Origin: Petrolisthes cinctipes
Taxonomy: Eukaryota > Arthropoda > Malacostraca > Decapoda > Porcellanidae
DNA: 64,000 nt
Direction of reading: 5' to 3'
Assembly (NCBI GenBank): GCA_033782935.1
Contig: JAWQEG010001306.1
Location: 3,038,001-3,102,000 of the forward strand
Shown: positions 9,401 through 22,667 of the stretch, piece by piece
Layout of the letters: every line of letters begins with the position of its first letter
Numbering within the stretch: the stretch's first letter is position 1
Made by a program: the position numbers and the translations under genes
The notes under the pieces: generated by a model
What the model was told of the DNA's origin: nothing
Seen by the model: the letters and a program-made list of their open reading frames with translations, nothing else
The model's database searches: none

Positions 9401-12400
9401 TCTCGGAAGCGATCTGTACATGCCTACTCCGTGTTAGAGTATTTTCAAAATACATGCTCAAAACATACTGAAAATCGATCTTTTAGGTGCACAAAAGTCG
9501 ATATGTGCATGCATCTTCAGTACCCGTTTATATCTCAAATTCAGGCTCAAAACACCCGAAAATTCAATATTTTGGGGTCCCAGAAGCAATCTGTACATGC
9601 CTACTCAGTGTTAGAGTATTTTCAAAATACAGGCCCAAAACATGCTGAAAATCGATATTTTAGATGCCCAAAGTCAATATGTGCATGTATCTACCGTACC
9701 CGTTTATATCTCAAATTCAGGCTCAAAACACCCGAAAATTCAATATTTTGGGGTCCCAGAAGCAATCTGTACATGCCTACTCCGTGTTAGAGTATTTTCA
9801 AAATACAGACCCAAAACATGCTGAAAATCGATATTTTAGATTCCCAAAGTCAATATGTGCATGTATCTTCTGTACCCGTTTATATCTCAAATTCAGGCTC
9901 AAAACACCCGAAAATTCAATATTTTGGGGTCCCAGAAGCAATCTGTACATGCCTACACAGTGCTAGAATATTTTCGAAATATAGGCTAAAAACATGCTAA
10001 ATATCGACATTTTAGGTGCCAAAAAATCGATATCTCAAATTCAGTCCCAAAACACCCGAAAATTCGATATTTAGAGGTCCCAGAAGGTATCTGTACATGC
10101 CTACTCCGTGTTAGAGTATTTTCAAAATACATGCTCAAAACATACTGAAAATCGATCTTTTAGGTGCACAAAAGTCGATATGTGCATGCATCTTCAGTAC
10201 CCGTTTATATCTCAAATTCAGGCTCAAAACACCCGAAAATTCAATATTTTGGGGTCCCAGAAGCAATCTGTACATGCCTACTCCGTGTTAGAGTATTTTC
10301 AAAATACAGACCCAAAACATGCTGAAAATCGATATTTTAGATTCCCAAAGTCAATATGTGCATGTATCTTCTGTACCCGTTTATATCTCAAATTCAGGCT
10401 CAAAACACCCGAAAATTCAATATTTTGGGGTCCCAGAAGCAATCTGTACATGCCTACACAGTGCTAGAATATTTTCGAAATATAGGCTAAAAACATGCTA
10501 AATATCGACATTTTAGGTGCCAAAAAATCGATATCTCAAATTCAGTCCCAAAACACCCGAAAATTCGATATTTAGAGGTCCCAGAAGGTATCTGTACATG
10601 CCTACTCCGTGTTAGAGTATTTTCAAAATACATGCTCAAAACATACTGAAAATCGATCTTTTAGGTGCACAAAAGTCGATATGTGCATGCATCTTCAGTA
10701 CCCGTTTATATCTCAAATTCAGGCTCAAAACACCCGAAAATTCAATATTTTGGGGTCCCAGAAGCAATCTGTACATGCCTACTCCGTGTTAGAGTATTTT
10801 CAAAATACAGACCCAAAACATGCTGAAAATCGATATTTTAGATTCCCAAAGTCAATATGTGCATGTATCTTCTGTACCCGTTTATATCTCAAATTCAGGC
10901 TCAAAACACCCGAAAATTCAATATTTTGGGGTCCCAGAAGCAATCTGTACATGCCTACACAGTGCTAGAATATTTTCAAAATATAGGCTAAAAACATGCT
11001 AAAAATCGACATTTTAGGTGCCAAAAAATCGATATCTCAAATTCAGTCCCAAAACACCAGAAAATTCGATATTTAGAGGTCCCAGAAGGTATCTGTACAT
11101 GCCTACTCCGGGTTAGAGTATTTTCAAAATACATGCTCAAAACATACTGAAAATCGATCTTTTAGGTGCCCAAAAGTCGATATGTGCATGCATCTTCTGT
11201 ACCCGTTTAAATCTCAAATTCTGGCCCTAAACACCCGAAAACGCGATATTTTGGGGTCCCAGAAGCGATCTGTACATGCCTACTCCGTGTTAGAGTATTT
11301 TCAAAATTCAGGCCCAAAACATGCTGAAAATCGATATTTTTGGTGCCCAAAGTCAATATGTGCATGTATCTTCTGTACCCGTTTATATCTCAAATTCAGG
11401 CTCAAAACACCCGAAAATTCAATATTTTCGGGTCCCAGAAGCAATCTGTACAGTGCTAGAATATTTTCAAAATATAGGCTAAAAACATGCTAAAAATCGA
11501 TCTTTTATGTGCCAAAAAGTCGATATCTCAAATTCAGTCCCAAAACACCCGAAAATTCGATATTTTGGGGTCCCAGAAGCGATCTGTACATGCCTACTCC
11601 GTGTTAGAGTATTTTCAAAATACATGCTCAAAACATACTGAAAATCGATATTTTAGGTGCACAAAAGTCGATATGTGCATGCATCTTCAGTACCCGTTTA
11701 TATCTCAAATTCAGGCTCAAAACACCCGAAAATTCAATATTTTGGGGTCCCAGAAGCAATCTGTACATGCCTACTCAGTGTTAGAGTATTTTCAAAATAC
11801 AGGCCCAAAACATGCTGAAAATCGATATTTTAGATGCCCAATGTCAATATGTGCATGTATCTTCCGTACCCGTTTATATCTCAAATTCAGGCTCTAAACA
11901 CCCGAAAATTCAATATTTTTGGGTCCCAGAAACAATCTGGACATGCCTACACAGTGCTAGAATATTTTCAAAATATAGGCTAATATCATGCTAAAAATCG
12001 ACATTTTAGGTGCCAAAAAATCGATATCTCAAATTCAGTCCCAAAACACCCGAAAATTCGATATTTAGAGGTCCCAGAAGGTATCTGTAAATGCTTACTC
12101 CGTGTTAGAGTATTTTCAAAATACATGCTCAAAACATACTGAAAATCGATCTTTTAGGTGCACAAAAGTCGATATGTGCATCCATCTTCAGTACCCGTTT
12201 ATATCTCAAATTCAGGCTCAAAACACCCGAAAATTCTATATTTTGGGGTCCCAGAAGCAATCTGTACATGCCTACTCAGTGTTAGAGCATTTTCAAAATA
12301 CAGGCCCAAAACATGCTGAAAATCGATATTTTAGATGCCCAAAGTCAATATGTGCATGTATCTTCTGTACCCGTTTATATCTCAAATTCAGGCTCAAAAC

Positions 12401-15400
12401 ACCCGAAAATTCAATATTTTGGGGTCCCAGAAGCAATCTGTACATGCCTACTCAGAGCTAGAATATTTTCAAAATATAGGCTAAAAACATGCTAAAAATC
12501 GATCTTTTAGGTGCCAAAAAGTCGATATCTCAAATTCAGTCCCAAAACACCCGAAAATTCGATATTTAGAGGTCCCAGAAGGTATCTGTACATGCCTACT
12601 CCGTGTTAGAGTATTTTTAAAAAATACAGGCCAAAAACATACTGAAAATCGATCTTTTAGGTGCCCAAAAGTCGATATGTGCATGCATCTTCTGTACCCG
12701 TTTATATCTCAAATTCTGGCCCTAAACACCCGAAAATTCGATATTTTTGGGTCCCAGAAGCGATCTGTAGATGCCTACTCAGTGCTAGAATGTTTTCAAA
12801 ATATAGGCTCAAAACATGCTTAAAATCGATATTTTAAGTGCCCAAAAGTCGATATGTGCATTCATCTTCTGTACCCGTTTATATCTCGAATTCAGTCCCA
12901 AAACACCCGAAAATTCGATATTTAGGGGTCCCAGAAGCAATCTGTACATGCCTACTCCGTGTTAGAGTATTTTCAAAATACATGCTCAAAACATACTGAA
13001 AATCGATCTTTTAGGTGCACAAAATTCGATATGTGCATGCATCTTCAGTACCCGTTTATATCTCAAATTCAGGCTCAAAACACCCGAAAATTCAATATTT
13101 TGGGGTCCCAGAAGCAATCTGTACATGCCTACTCAGTGTTAGAGTATTTTCAAAATACAGACCCAAAACATGCTATCTGTACATGCCTACTCAGTGCTAG
13201 AATATTTTCAAAATATAGGCTAAAAACATGCTAAAAATCGATCTTTTAGGTGCCAAAAAGTCGATATCTCAAATTCAGTCCCAAAACACCCGAAAATTCG
13301 ATATTTAGGGGCCCCAGAAGCGATCTGTACATGCCTACTCCGTGTTAGAGTATTTTCAAAATACATGCTCAAAACATACTGAAAATCGATTTTTTAGGTG
13401 CACAAAAGTCGATATGTGCATGCATCTTCAGTACCCGTTTATATCTCAAATTCAGGCTCAAAACACCCGAAAATTCAATATTTTGGGTTCCAGAAGCAAT
13501 CTGTACATGCCTACTCAGTGTTAGAGTATTTTCAAAATACAGGCCCAAAACATGCTGAAAATCGATATTTTTGATGCCCAAAGTCAATATGTGCATGTAT
13601 CTTCTGTACCCGTTTATATATCAAATTCAGGTTCAAAACACCCGAAAATTCAATATTTTGGGGTCCCAGAAGCAATCTGTACATGCCTACACAGTGCTAG
13701 AATATTTTCAAAATATAGGCTAAAAACATGCTAAAAATCGATATTATAGGTGCCAAAAAATGGATATCTCAAATTCATTCCCATAACACCCGAAAATTCG
13801 ATATTTAGAGGTCCCAGAAGGTATCTGTACATGCCTACTCCGTGTTAGAGTATTTTCAAAATACAGGCCAAAAACATACTGAAAATCGATCTTTTAGGGG
13901 CCCAAAAGTCGATATGTGCATTCATCTTCTGTACCCGTTTATATCTCAAATTCTGGCCTTAAATACCCGAAAATTCGATATTTTGGGGTCCCAGAATTGA
14001 TCTGTACATGCCTACTCCGTGTTAGAGTATTTTCAAAATTCAGGCCCAAAACATGCTGAAAATCGATATTTTTGGTGCCCAAAGTCAATATGTGCATGTA
14101 TCTTCTGTACCCGTTTATATCTCAAATTCAGGCTCAAAACACCCGAAAATTCAATATTTTGGGGTCCCAGAAGCAATCTGTACAGTGCTAGAATATTTTC
14201 AAAATATAGGCTAAAAACATGCAAAAAATCGATCTTTTAGGTGCCAAAAAGTCGATATCTCAAATTCAGTCCCAAAACACCCGAAAATTCGATATTTAGG
14301 GGTCCCAGAAGCGATCTGTACATGCCTACTCCGTGTTAGAGTATTTTCAAAATACATGCTCAAAACATACTGAAAATCGATCTTTTAGGTGCAGAAAAGT
14401 CGATATGTGCATCCATCTTCAGTACCCGTTTATATCTCAAATTCAGGCTCAAAACACCCGAAAATTCAATATTTTGGGGTCCCAGAAGCAATCTGTACAT
14501 GCCTACTCAGTGTTAGAGTATTTTCAAAATACAGGCCCAAAACATGCTGAAAATCGATATTTTAGATGCCCAAAGTCAATATGTTAATGTATCTTCTGTA
14601 CCCGTTTATATCTCAAATTCAGGCTCAAAACACCCGAAAATTCAATATTTCGGGGTCCCAGAAGCAATCTGTATATGCCTACACAATACTAGAATATTTT
14701 CAAAATATAGGCTAAAAACATGCTAAAAATGGACATTTTAGGTGCCAAAAAATGGATATCACAAATTCAGTCCCAAAACACCCGAAAATTCGATATTTAG
14801 AGGTCCCAGAAGGCATCTGTACATGCCTACTCCGTGTTAGAGTATTTTCAAAATACAGGCCAAAAACATACTGAAAATTGATCTTTCAGGTGCCCAAAAG
14901 TCGATATGTGCATTCATCTTCTGTACCCGTTTATATCTCAAATTCTGGCCCTAAACACCCGAAAATTCGATATTTTGGGGTCCCAGAAGCGATCTGTACA
15001 TGCCTACTCCGTGTTAGAGTATTTTCAAAATTCAGGCCCAAAACATGCTGAAAATCGATATTTTTGGTGCCCAAAGTCAATATGTGCATGTATCATCTGT
15101 ACCCGTTTATATCTCAAATTCAGGCTCAAAACACCCGAAAATTCAATATTTTGGGGTCCCAGAAGCAATCTGTACATGCCTACTCAGTGCTAGAATATTT
15201 TCAAAATATAGGCTAAAAACATGCTGAAAATCGATCTTTTAGGTGCCAAAAAGTCGATATCTCAAATTCAGTCCCAAAACACCCGAAAATTCGATATTTA
15301 GGGGTCCCAGAAGCGATCTGTACATGCCTACTCCGTGTTAGAGTATTTTCAAAATACAGGGCCAAAACATGCTGAAAATTGATATTTTAGATGCCCAAAG

Positions 15401-15681
15401 TCAATATGTGCATGTATCTTCTGTACCCGTTTATATCTCAAATTCAGGCTCAAAACACCCGAAAATTCAATATTTTGGGGTCCCAGAAGAAATCTGTACA
15501 TGCCTACACAGTGCTAGAATATTTTCAAAAAATAAGCTAAAAACATGTTAAAAATCGACATTTTAGGTGCCAAAAAATCGATATCCCAAATTCAGTCCCA
15601 AAACACCCGAAAATTCGATATTTAGAGGTCCCAGAAGGTATCTGTACATGCCTACTCCGTGTTAGAGTATTTTCAAAATAC
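9401..15681 (+). repeat. Segmental duplication, copy 2 (HOR block of about 6.3 kb)
   Basis: This block repeats 3321-9100 with unit starts at 9401, 10078, 10579, 11080, 11571, 12072, 12573, 12929, 13312, 13812, 14303, 14804 and 15305. It holds one extra 501-bp unit around 10.1-10.6 kb, so the offset grows from 6,080 to 6,581. The duplicated unit carries the rare pair TTTTCGAAATATAGG and GCTAAATATCGAC, seen once in copy 1 (about 3895-3925) and twice here (about 9975-10005 and 10476-10506). The first unit begins with the variant TCTCGGAAGC. Confidence 0.9.
12461..13384 (+). repeat. Triplicated 0.9-kb segment, copy 2
   Basis: This is part of the larger second duplication copy. It has the same order as at 5,880-6,803, including the 118-bp deletion at about 13,173 and the stretched TATTTTTAAAAAATACAGG near 12,613. 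Confidence 0.85.
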
Positions 15682-17121
15682 AGGCCAAAAACATACTGAA
15701 AATCGATCTTTCAGGTGCCCAAAAGTCAATATGTGCATGCATCTTCTGTACCCGTTTATATCTCAAATTCTGGCCCTAAACACCCGAAAATTCGATATTT
15801 TGGGATCCCAGAAGCGATCTGTACATGCCTACTCCGTGTTAGAGTATTTTCAAAATTCAGGCCCAAAACATGCTGAAAATCGATATTTTTGGTGCCCAAA
15901 GTCAATATGTGCATGTATCTTCTGTACCCGTTTATATCTCAAATTCAGGCTCAAAACACCCGAAAATTCAAAATTTTGGGGTCCCAGAAGCAATCTGTAC
16001 ATGCCTACTCAGTGCTAGAATATTTTCAAAATATAGGCTAAAAACATGCTAAAAATCGATCTTTTAGGTGCCAAAAAGTCGATATCTCAAATTCAGTCCC
16101 AAAACACCAGAAAATTCGATATTTAGGGGCCCCAGAAGCGATCTGTACATGCCTACTCCGTGTTAGAGTATTTTCAAAATACATGCTCAAAACATACTGA
16201 AAATCGATCTTTTAGGTGCACAAAAGTCGATATGTGCATACATCTTCAGTTCCCGTTTATATCTCAAATTCAGGCTCAAAACACCCGAAAATTCAATATT
16301 TTGGGGTCCCAGAAGCAATCTGTACATGCCTACTCAGTGTTAGAGTATTTTCAAAATACAGGCCCAAAGCATGCTGAAAATCGATATTTTAGATGCCCAA
16401 AGTCAATATGTGCATGTATCTTCTGTACCCGTTTATATATCAAATTCAGGCTCAAAACACCCTAAAATTCAATATTTTGGGGTCCCAGAATCAATCTGTA
16501 CATGCCTACACAGTGCTAGAATATTTTCAAAATATAGGCTAAAAACATGCTAAAAATCGATATTATAGGTGCCAAAAAATCTATATCTCAAATTCAGTCC
16601 CATAACACCCGAAAATTCGATATTTAGAGGTCCCAGAAGGTATCTGTACATGTCTACTCCGTGTTAGAGTATTTTCAAAATACAGGCCAAAAACATACTG
16701 AAAATCGATTTTTTAGGGGCCCAAAAGTCGATATGTGCATTCATCTTCTGTACCCGTTTATATCTCAAATTCTGGCCCTAAATACCCGAAAATTCGATAT
16801 TTTGGGGTCCCAGAAGCGATCTGTACATGCCTACTCCGTGTTAGAGTATTTTCAAAATTCAGGCCCAAAACATGCTGAAAATCGATATTTTTGGTGCCCA
16901 AAGTCAATATGTGCATGTATCTTCTGTACCCGTTTATATCTCAAATTCAGGCTCAAAACACCCGAAAATTCAATATTTTGGGGTCCCAGAAGCAATCTGT
17001 ACAGTGCTAGAATATTTTCAAAATATAGGCTAAAAACATGCTAAAAATCGATCATTTAGGTGCCAAAAAGTCGATATCTCAAATTCAGTCCCAAAACACC
17101 AGAAAATTCGATATTTAGGGG
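15629..17121 (+). repeat. Three HOR units (501, 501, 491 bp)
   Basis: Units start at 15,629, 16,130 and 16,631. The third holds the 138-bp C form (TCTGTACAGTGCTAG at about 17,000). The block resembles 20,207 onward (offset 4,578) and 23,714-25,206 (offset 8,085), including AATTCAAAATTTTGGGG in the first B, GGCCCAAAGCATGC in the second B and the 10-bp deletion in the third unit. The offset-8,085 match therefore spans three units. Confidence 0.82.
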
Positions 17122-17798
17122 CCCCAGAAGCGATCTGTACATGCCTACTCCGTGTTAGAGTATTTTCAAAATACATGCTCAAAACATACTGAAAATCGAT
17201 CTTTTAGGTGCACAAAAGTCGATATGTGCATGCATCTTCAGTACCCGTTTATATCTCAAATTCAGGCTCAAAACACCCGAAAATTCAATATTTTGGGGTC
17301 CCAGAAGCAATCTGTACATGCCTACTCAGTGTTAGAGTATTTTCAAAATACAGGCCCAAAACATGCTGAAAATCGATATTTTAGATACCCAAAGTCAATA
17401 TGTGCATGTATCTTCTGTACCCGTTTATATATCAAATTCAGGCTCAAAACACCCGAAAATTCAATATTTTGGGGTCCCAGAAGCAATCTGTACATGCCTA
17501 CTCAGTGTTAGAGTATTTTCAAAATACAGGCCCAAAACATGCTGAAAATCGATATTTTAGATGCCCAAAGTCAATATTTTAATGTATCTTCTGTACCCGT
17601 TTATATCTCAAATTCAGGCTCAAAACACCTGAAAATTCAATATTTTGGGGTCCCAGAAGCAATCTGTACATGCCTACGCAGTGCTAGAATATTTTCAAAA
17701 TATAGGCTAAAAACATGCTAAAAATCGATCTTTTAGGTGCCAAAAAGTCGATATCTCAAATTCAGTCCCAAAACACCCGAAAATTCGATATTTAGAGG
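17122..17798 (+). repeat. 677-bp tetrameric HOR variant
   Basis: Monomer starts at about 17,122 (A), 17,299 (B), 17,475 (B) and 17,651 (C), with the next A at 17,799. The second B has the private changes CAATATTTTAATGTATC and CACCTGAAAATTC. The C monomer marks the beginning of the third copy of the 0.9-kb segment found at 5.88 and 12.46 kb. Confidence 0.82.
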
Positions 17799-18610
17799 TC
17801 CCAGAAGGTATCTGTACATGCCTACTCCGTGTTAGAGTATTTTTAAAAAATACAGGCCAAAAACATACTGAAAATCGATCTTTTAGGTGCCCAAAAGTCG
17901 ATATGTGCATGCATCTTCTGTACCCGTTTATATCTCAAATTCTGGCCCTAAACACCCGAAAATTCGATATTTTTGGGTCCCAGAAGCGATCTGTAGATGC
18001 CTACTCAGTGCTAGAATGTTTTCAAAATATAGGCTCAAAACATGCTTAAAATCGATATTTTAAGTGCCCAAAAGTCGATATGTGCATGCATCTTCTGTAC
18101 CCGTTTATATCTCGATTTCAGTCCCAAAACACCCGAAAATTCGATATTTAGGGGTCCCAGAAACAATCTGTACATGCCTACTCCGTGTTAGAGTATTTTC
18201 AAAATACATGCTCAAAACATACTGAAAATCGATCTTTTAGGTGCACAAAATTCGATATGTGCATGCATCTTCAGTACCCGTTTATATCTCAAATTCAGGC
18301 TCAAAACACCCGAAAATTCAATATTTTGGGGTCCCAGAAGCAATCTGTACATGCCTACTCAGTGTTAGAGTATTTTCAAAATACAGACCCAAAACATGCT
18401 ATCTGTACATGCCTACTCAGTGCTAGAATATTTTCAAAATATAGGCTAAAAACATGCTAAAAATCGATCTTTTAGGTACCAAAAAGTCGATATCTCAAAT
18501 TCAGTCCCAAAACACCCGAAAATTCGATATTTAGGGGCCCCAGAAGCGATCTGTACATGCCTACTCCGTGTTAGAGTATTTTCAAAATACATGCTCAAAA
18601 CATACTGAAA
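17687..18610 (+). repeat. Triplicated 0.9-kb segment, copy 3
   Basis: The third copy (offset 5,226 from copy 2) sits outside the large 6-kb duplication. It differs by a few substitutions, such as GTGCATGCATCTTC for GTGCATTCATCTTC near 18,088 and CTCGATTTCAG for CTCGAATTCAG near 18,112. It is flanked by different HOR variants on both sides, so it moved or was exchanged separately. Confidence 0.82.
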
Positions 18611-19214
18611 ATCGATCTTTTAGGGGCCCAAAAGTCGATATGTGCATTCATCTTCTGTACCCGTTTATATCTCAAATTCTGGCCCTAAATACCCGAAAAT
18701 TCGATATTTTGGGGTCCCAGAAGCGATCTGTACATGCCTACTCCGTGTTAGAGTATTTTCAAAATTCAGGCCCAAAACATGCTGAAAATCGATATTTTTG
18801 GTGCCCAAAGTCAATATGTGCATGTATCTTCTGTACCCGTTTATATCTCAAATTCAGGCTCAAAACACCCGAAAATTCAATATTTTGGGGTCCCAGAAGC
18901 AATCTGTACATGCCTACTCAGTGTTAGAGTATTTTCAAAATACAGGCCCAAAACATGCTGAAAATCGATATTTTAGATGCCCAAAGTCAATATGTTAATG
19001 TATTTTCTGTACCCGTTTATATCTCAAATTCAGGCTCAAAACACCCGAAAATTCAATATTTTAAGGTCCCAGAAGCAATCTGTATATGCCTACACAATGC
19101 TAGAATATTTTCAAAATATAGGCTAAAAACATGCTAAAAATGGACATTTTAGGTGCCAAAAAATGGATATAACAAATTCAGTCCCAAAACACCCGAAAAT
19201 TCGATATTTAGAGG
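18538..19214 (+). repeat. 677-bp tetrameric HOR variant
   Basis: An A monomer (18,538, CCCCAGAAGC start) is followed by B at 18,715, B at 18,891 and C at 19,067, and the next A starts at 19,215. The second B contains GTTAATGTATTTTC and the C contains TATATGCCTACACAATGC, the subvariant seen at 2.1, 3.1, 8.1, 14.7, 21.5 and 22.5 kb. Confidence 0.82.
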
Positions 19215-19391
19215 TCCCAGAAGGCATCTGTACATGCCTACTCCGTGTTAGAGTATTTTCAAAATACAGGCCAAAAACATACTGAAAATTGATCTTTCAG
19301 GTGCTCAAAAGTCGATATGTGCATTCATCTTCTGTACCCGTTTATATCTCAAATTGTGGCCCTAAACACCCGAAAATTCGATATTTTGGGG

Positions 19392-22300
19392 TCCCAGAAG
19401 CGATCTGTACATGCCTACTCCGTGTTAGAGTATTTTCAAAATTTAGGCCCAAAACATGCTGAAAATCGATATTTTTGGTGCCCAAAGTCAATATGTGCAT
19501 GTATCTTCTGTACCCGTTTATATCTCAAATTCAGTCTCAAAACACCCGAAAATTCAATATTTTGGGGTCCCAGAAGGAATCTGTACAGTGCTAGAATATT
19601 TTCAAAATATAGGCTAAAAACATGCAAAAAATCGATCTTTTAGGTGCCAAAAAGTCGATATCTCAAATTCAGTCCCAAAACACCCGAAAATTCGATATTT
19701 AGGGGTCCCAGAAGCGATCTGTACATGCCTACTCCGTGTTAGAGTATTTTCAAAATACATGCTCAAAACATACTGAAAATCGATCTTTTAGGTGCACAAA
19801 AGTCGATATGTGCATCCATCTTCAGTACCCGTTTATATCTCAAATTCAGGCTCAAAACACCCGAAAATTCAATATTTTGGGGTCCCAGAAGCAATCTGTA
19901 CATGCCTACTCAGTGTTAGAGTATTTTCAAAATACAGGCCCAAAACATGCTGAAAATCGATATTTTAGATGCCCAAAGTCAATATGTGCATGTATCTTCT
20001 GTACCCGTTTATATCTCAAATTCAGGCTCAAAACACCCGAAAATTCAATATTTTGGGGTCCCAGAAGAAATCTGTACATGCCTACACAGTGCTAGAATAT
20101 TTTCAAAAAATAAGTTTAAAACATGCTAAAAATCGACATTTTAGGTGCCAAAAAATCGATATCTCAAATTCAGTCCCAAAACACCCAAAAATTCGATATT
20201 TAGAGGTCCCAGAAGGTATCTGTACATGCCTACTCCGTGTTAGAGTATTTTCAAAATACAGGCCAAAAACATACTGAAAATCGATCTTTCAGGTGCCCAA
20301 AAGTCGATATGTGCATGCATCTTCTGTACCCGTTTATATCTCAAATTCTGGCCCTAAACACCCGAAAATTCGATATTTTGGGGTCCCAGAAGCGATCTGT
20401 ACATGCCTACTCCGTGTTAGAGTATTTTCAAAATTCAGGCCCAAAACATGCTGAAAATCGATATTTTTGGTGCCCAAAGTCAATATGTGCATGTATCTTC
20501 TGTACCCGTTTATATCTCAAATTCAGGCTCAAAACACCCGAAAATTCAAAATTTTGGGGTCCCAGAAGCAATCTGTACATGCCTACTCAGTGCTAGAATA
20601 TTTTCAGAATATAGGCTAAAAACATGCTAAAAATCGATCTTTTAGGTGCCAAAAAGTCGATATCTCAAATTCAGTCCCAAAATACCAGAAAATTCGATAT
20701 TTAGGGGCCCCAGAAGCGATCTGTACATGCCTACTCCGTGTTAGAGTATTTTCAAAATACATGCTCAAAACATACTGAAAATCGATCTTTTAGGTGCACA
20801 AAAGTCGATATGTGCATGCATCTTCAGTTCCCGTTTATATCTCAAATTCAGACTCAAAACACCCGAAAATTCAATATTTTGGGGTCCCAGAAGCAATCTG
20901 TACATGCCTACTTAGTGTTAGAGTATTTTCAAAATACAGGCCCAAAGCATGCTGAAAATCGATATTTTAGATGCCCAAAGTCAATATGTGCATGTATCTT
21001 CTGTACCCGTTTATATATCAAATTCAGGCTCAAAACACCCGAAAATTCAATATTTTGGGGTCCCAGAAGAAATCTGTACATGCCTACACAGTGCTAGAAT
21101 ATTTTCAAAATATAGGCTAAAAACATGCTAAAAATCGATATTATAGGTGCCAAAAAATCTATATCTCAAATTCAGTCCCATAACACCCGAAAATTCGATA
21201 TTTAGAGGTCCCAGAAGGTATCTGTACATGTCTACTCCGTGTTAGAGTATTTTCAAAATACAGGCCAAAAACATACTGAAAATCGATCTTTTAGGTGCAC
21301 AAAAGTCGATATGTGCATCCATCTTCAGTACCCGTTTATATCTCAAATTCAGGCTCAAAACACCCGAAAATTCAATATTTTGGGGTCCCAGAAGCAATCT
21401 GTACATGCCTACTCAGTGTTAGAGTATTTTCAAAATACAGGCCCAAAACATGCTGAAAATCGATATTTTAGATGCCCAAAGTCAATATGTTAATGTATCT
21501 TCTGTACCCGTTTATATCTCAAATTCAGGCTCAAAACACCCGAAAATTCAATATTTTGGGGTCCCAGAAGCAATCTGTATATGCCTACACAATGCAAGAA
21601 TATTTTCAAAATATAGGCTAAAAACATGCTAAAAATGGACATTTTAGGTGCCAAAAAATGGATATCACAAATTCAGTCCCAAAACACCCGAAAATTCGAT
21701 ATTTAGAGGTCCCAGAAGGCATCTGTACATGCCTACTCCGTGTTAGAGTATTTTCAAAATACAGGCCAAAAACATACTGAAAATTGATCTTTCAGGTGCC
21801 CAAAAGTCGATATGTGCATTCATCTTCTGTACCCGTTTATATCTCAAATTCTGGCCCTAAACACCCGAAAATTCGATATTTTGGGGTCCCAGAAGCGATC
21901 TGTACATGCCTACTCCGTGTTAGAGTATTTTCAAAATTCAGGCCCAAAACATGCTGAAAATCGATATTTTTGGTGCCCAAAGTCAATATGTGCATGTATC
22001 ATCTGTACCCGTTTATATCTCAAATTCAGGCTCAAAACACCCGAAAATTCAATATTTTGGGGTCCCAGAAGCAATCTGTACATGCCTACTCAGTGCTAGA
22101 ATATTTTCAAAATATAGGCTAAAAACATGCTGAAAATCGATCTTTTAGGTGCCAAAAAGTCGATATCTCAAATTCAGTCCCAAAACACCCGAAAATTCGA
22201 TATTTAGGGGTCCCAGAAGCGATCTGTACATGCCTACTCCGTGTTAGAGTATTTTCAAAATACATGCTCAAAACATAGTGAAAATCGATCTTTTAGGTGC

Positions 22301-22667
22301 ACAAAAGTCGATATGTGCATCCATCTTCAGTACCCGTTTATATCTCAAATTCAGGCTCAAAACACCCGAAAATTCAATATTTTGGGGTCCCAGAAGCAAT
22401 CTGTACATGCCTACTCAGTGTTAGAGTATTTTCAAAATACAGGCCCAAAACATGCTGAAAATCGATATTTTAGATGCCCAAAGTCAATATGTTAATGTAT
22501 CTTCTGTACCCGTTTATATCTCAAATTCAGGCTCAAAACACCCGAAAATTCAATATTTTGGGGTCCCAGAAGCAATCTGTATATGCCTACACAATGCTAG
22601 AATATTTTCAAAATATAGGCTAAAAACATGCTAAAAATGGACATTTTAGGTGCAAAAAAATGGATAT
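19392..22667 (+). repeat. Second copy of the left-edge block 1-3,276
   Basis: Offset is a constant 19,391 bp over 3,276 bp, with the same HOR subvariants in the same order, including the 138-bp C at 19,568-19,705. The only difference I noticed is CTCTAATTCTGG near 950 against CTCAAATTCTGG near 20,342. Similarity ends where this copy reads GGATATCACAAATTC and the first GGATATCTCAAATTC. The first copy may extend left beyond the window. Confidence 0.9.
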
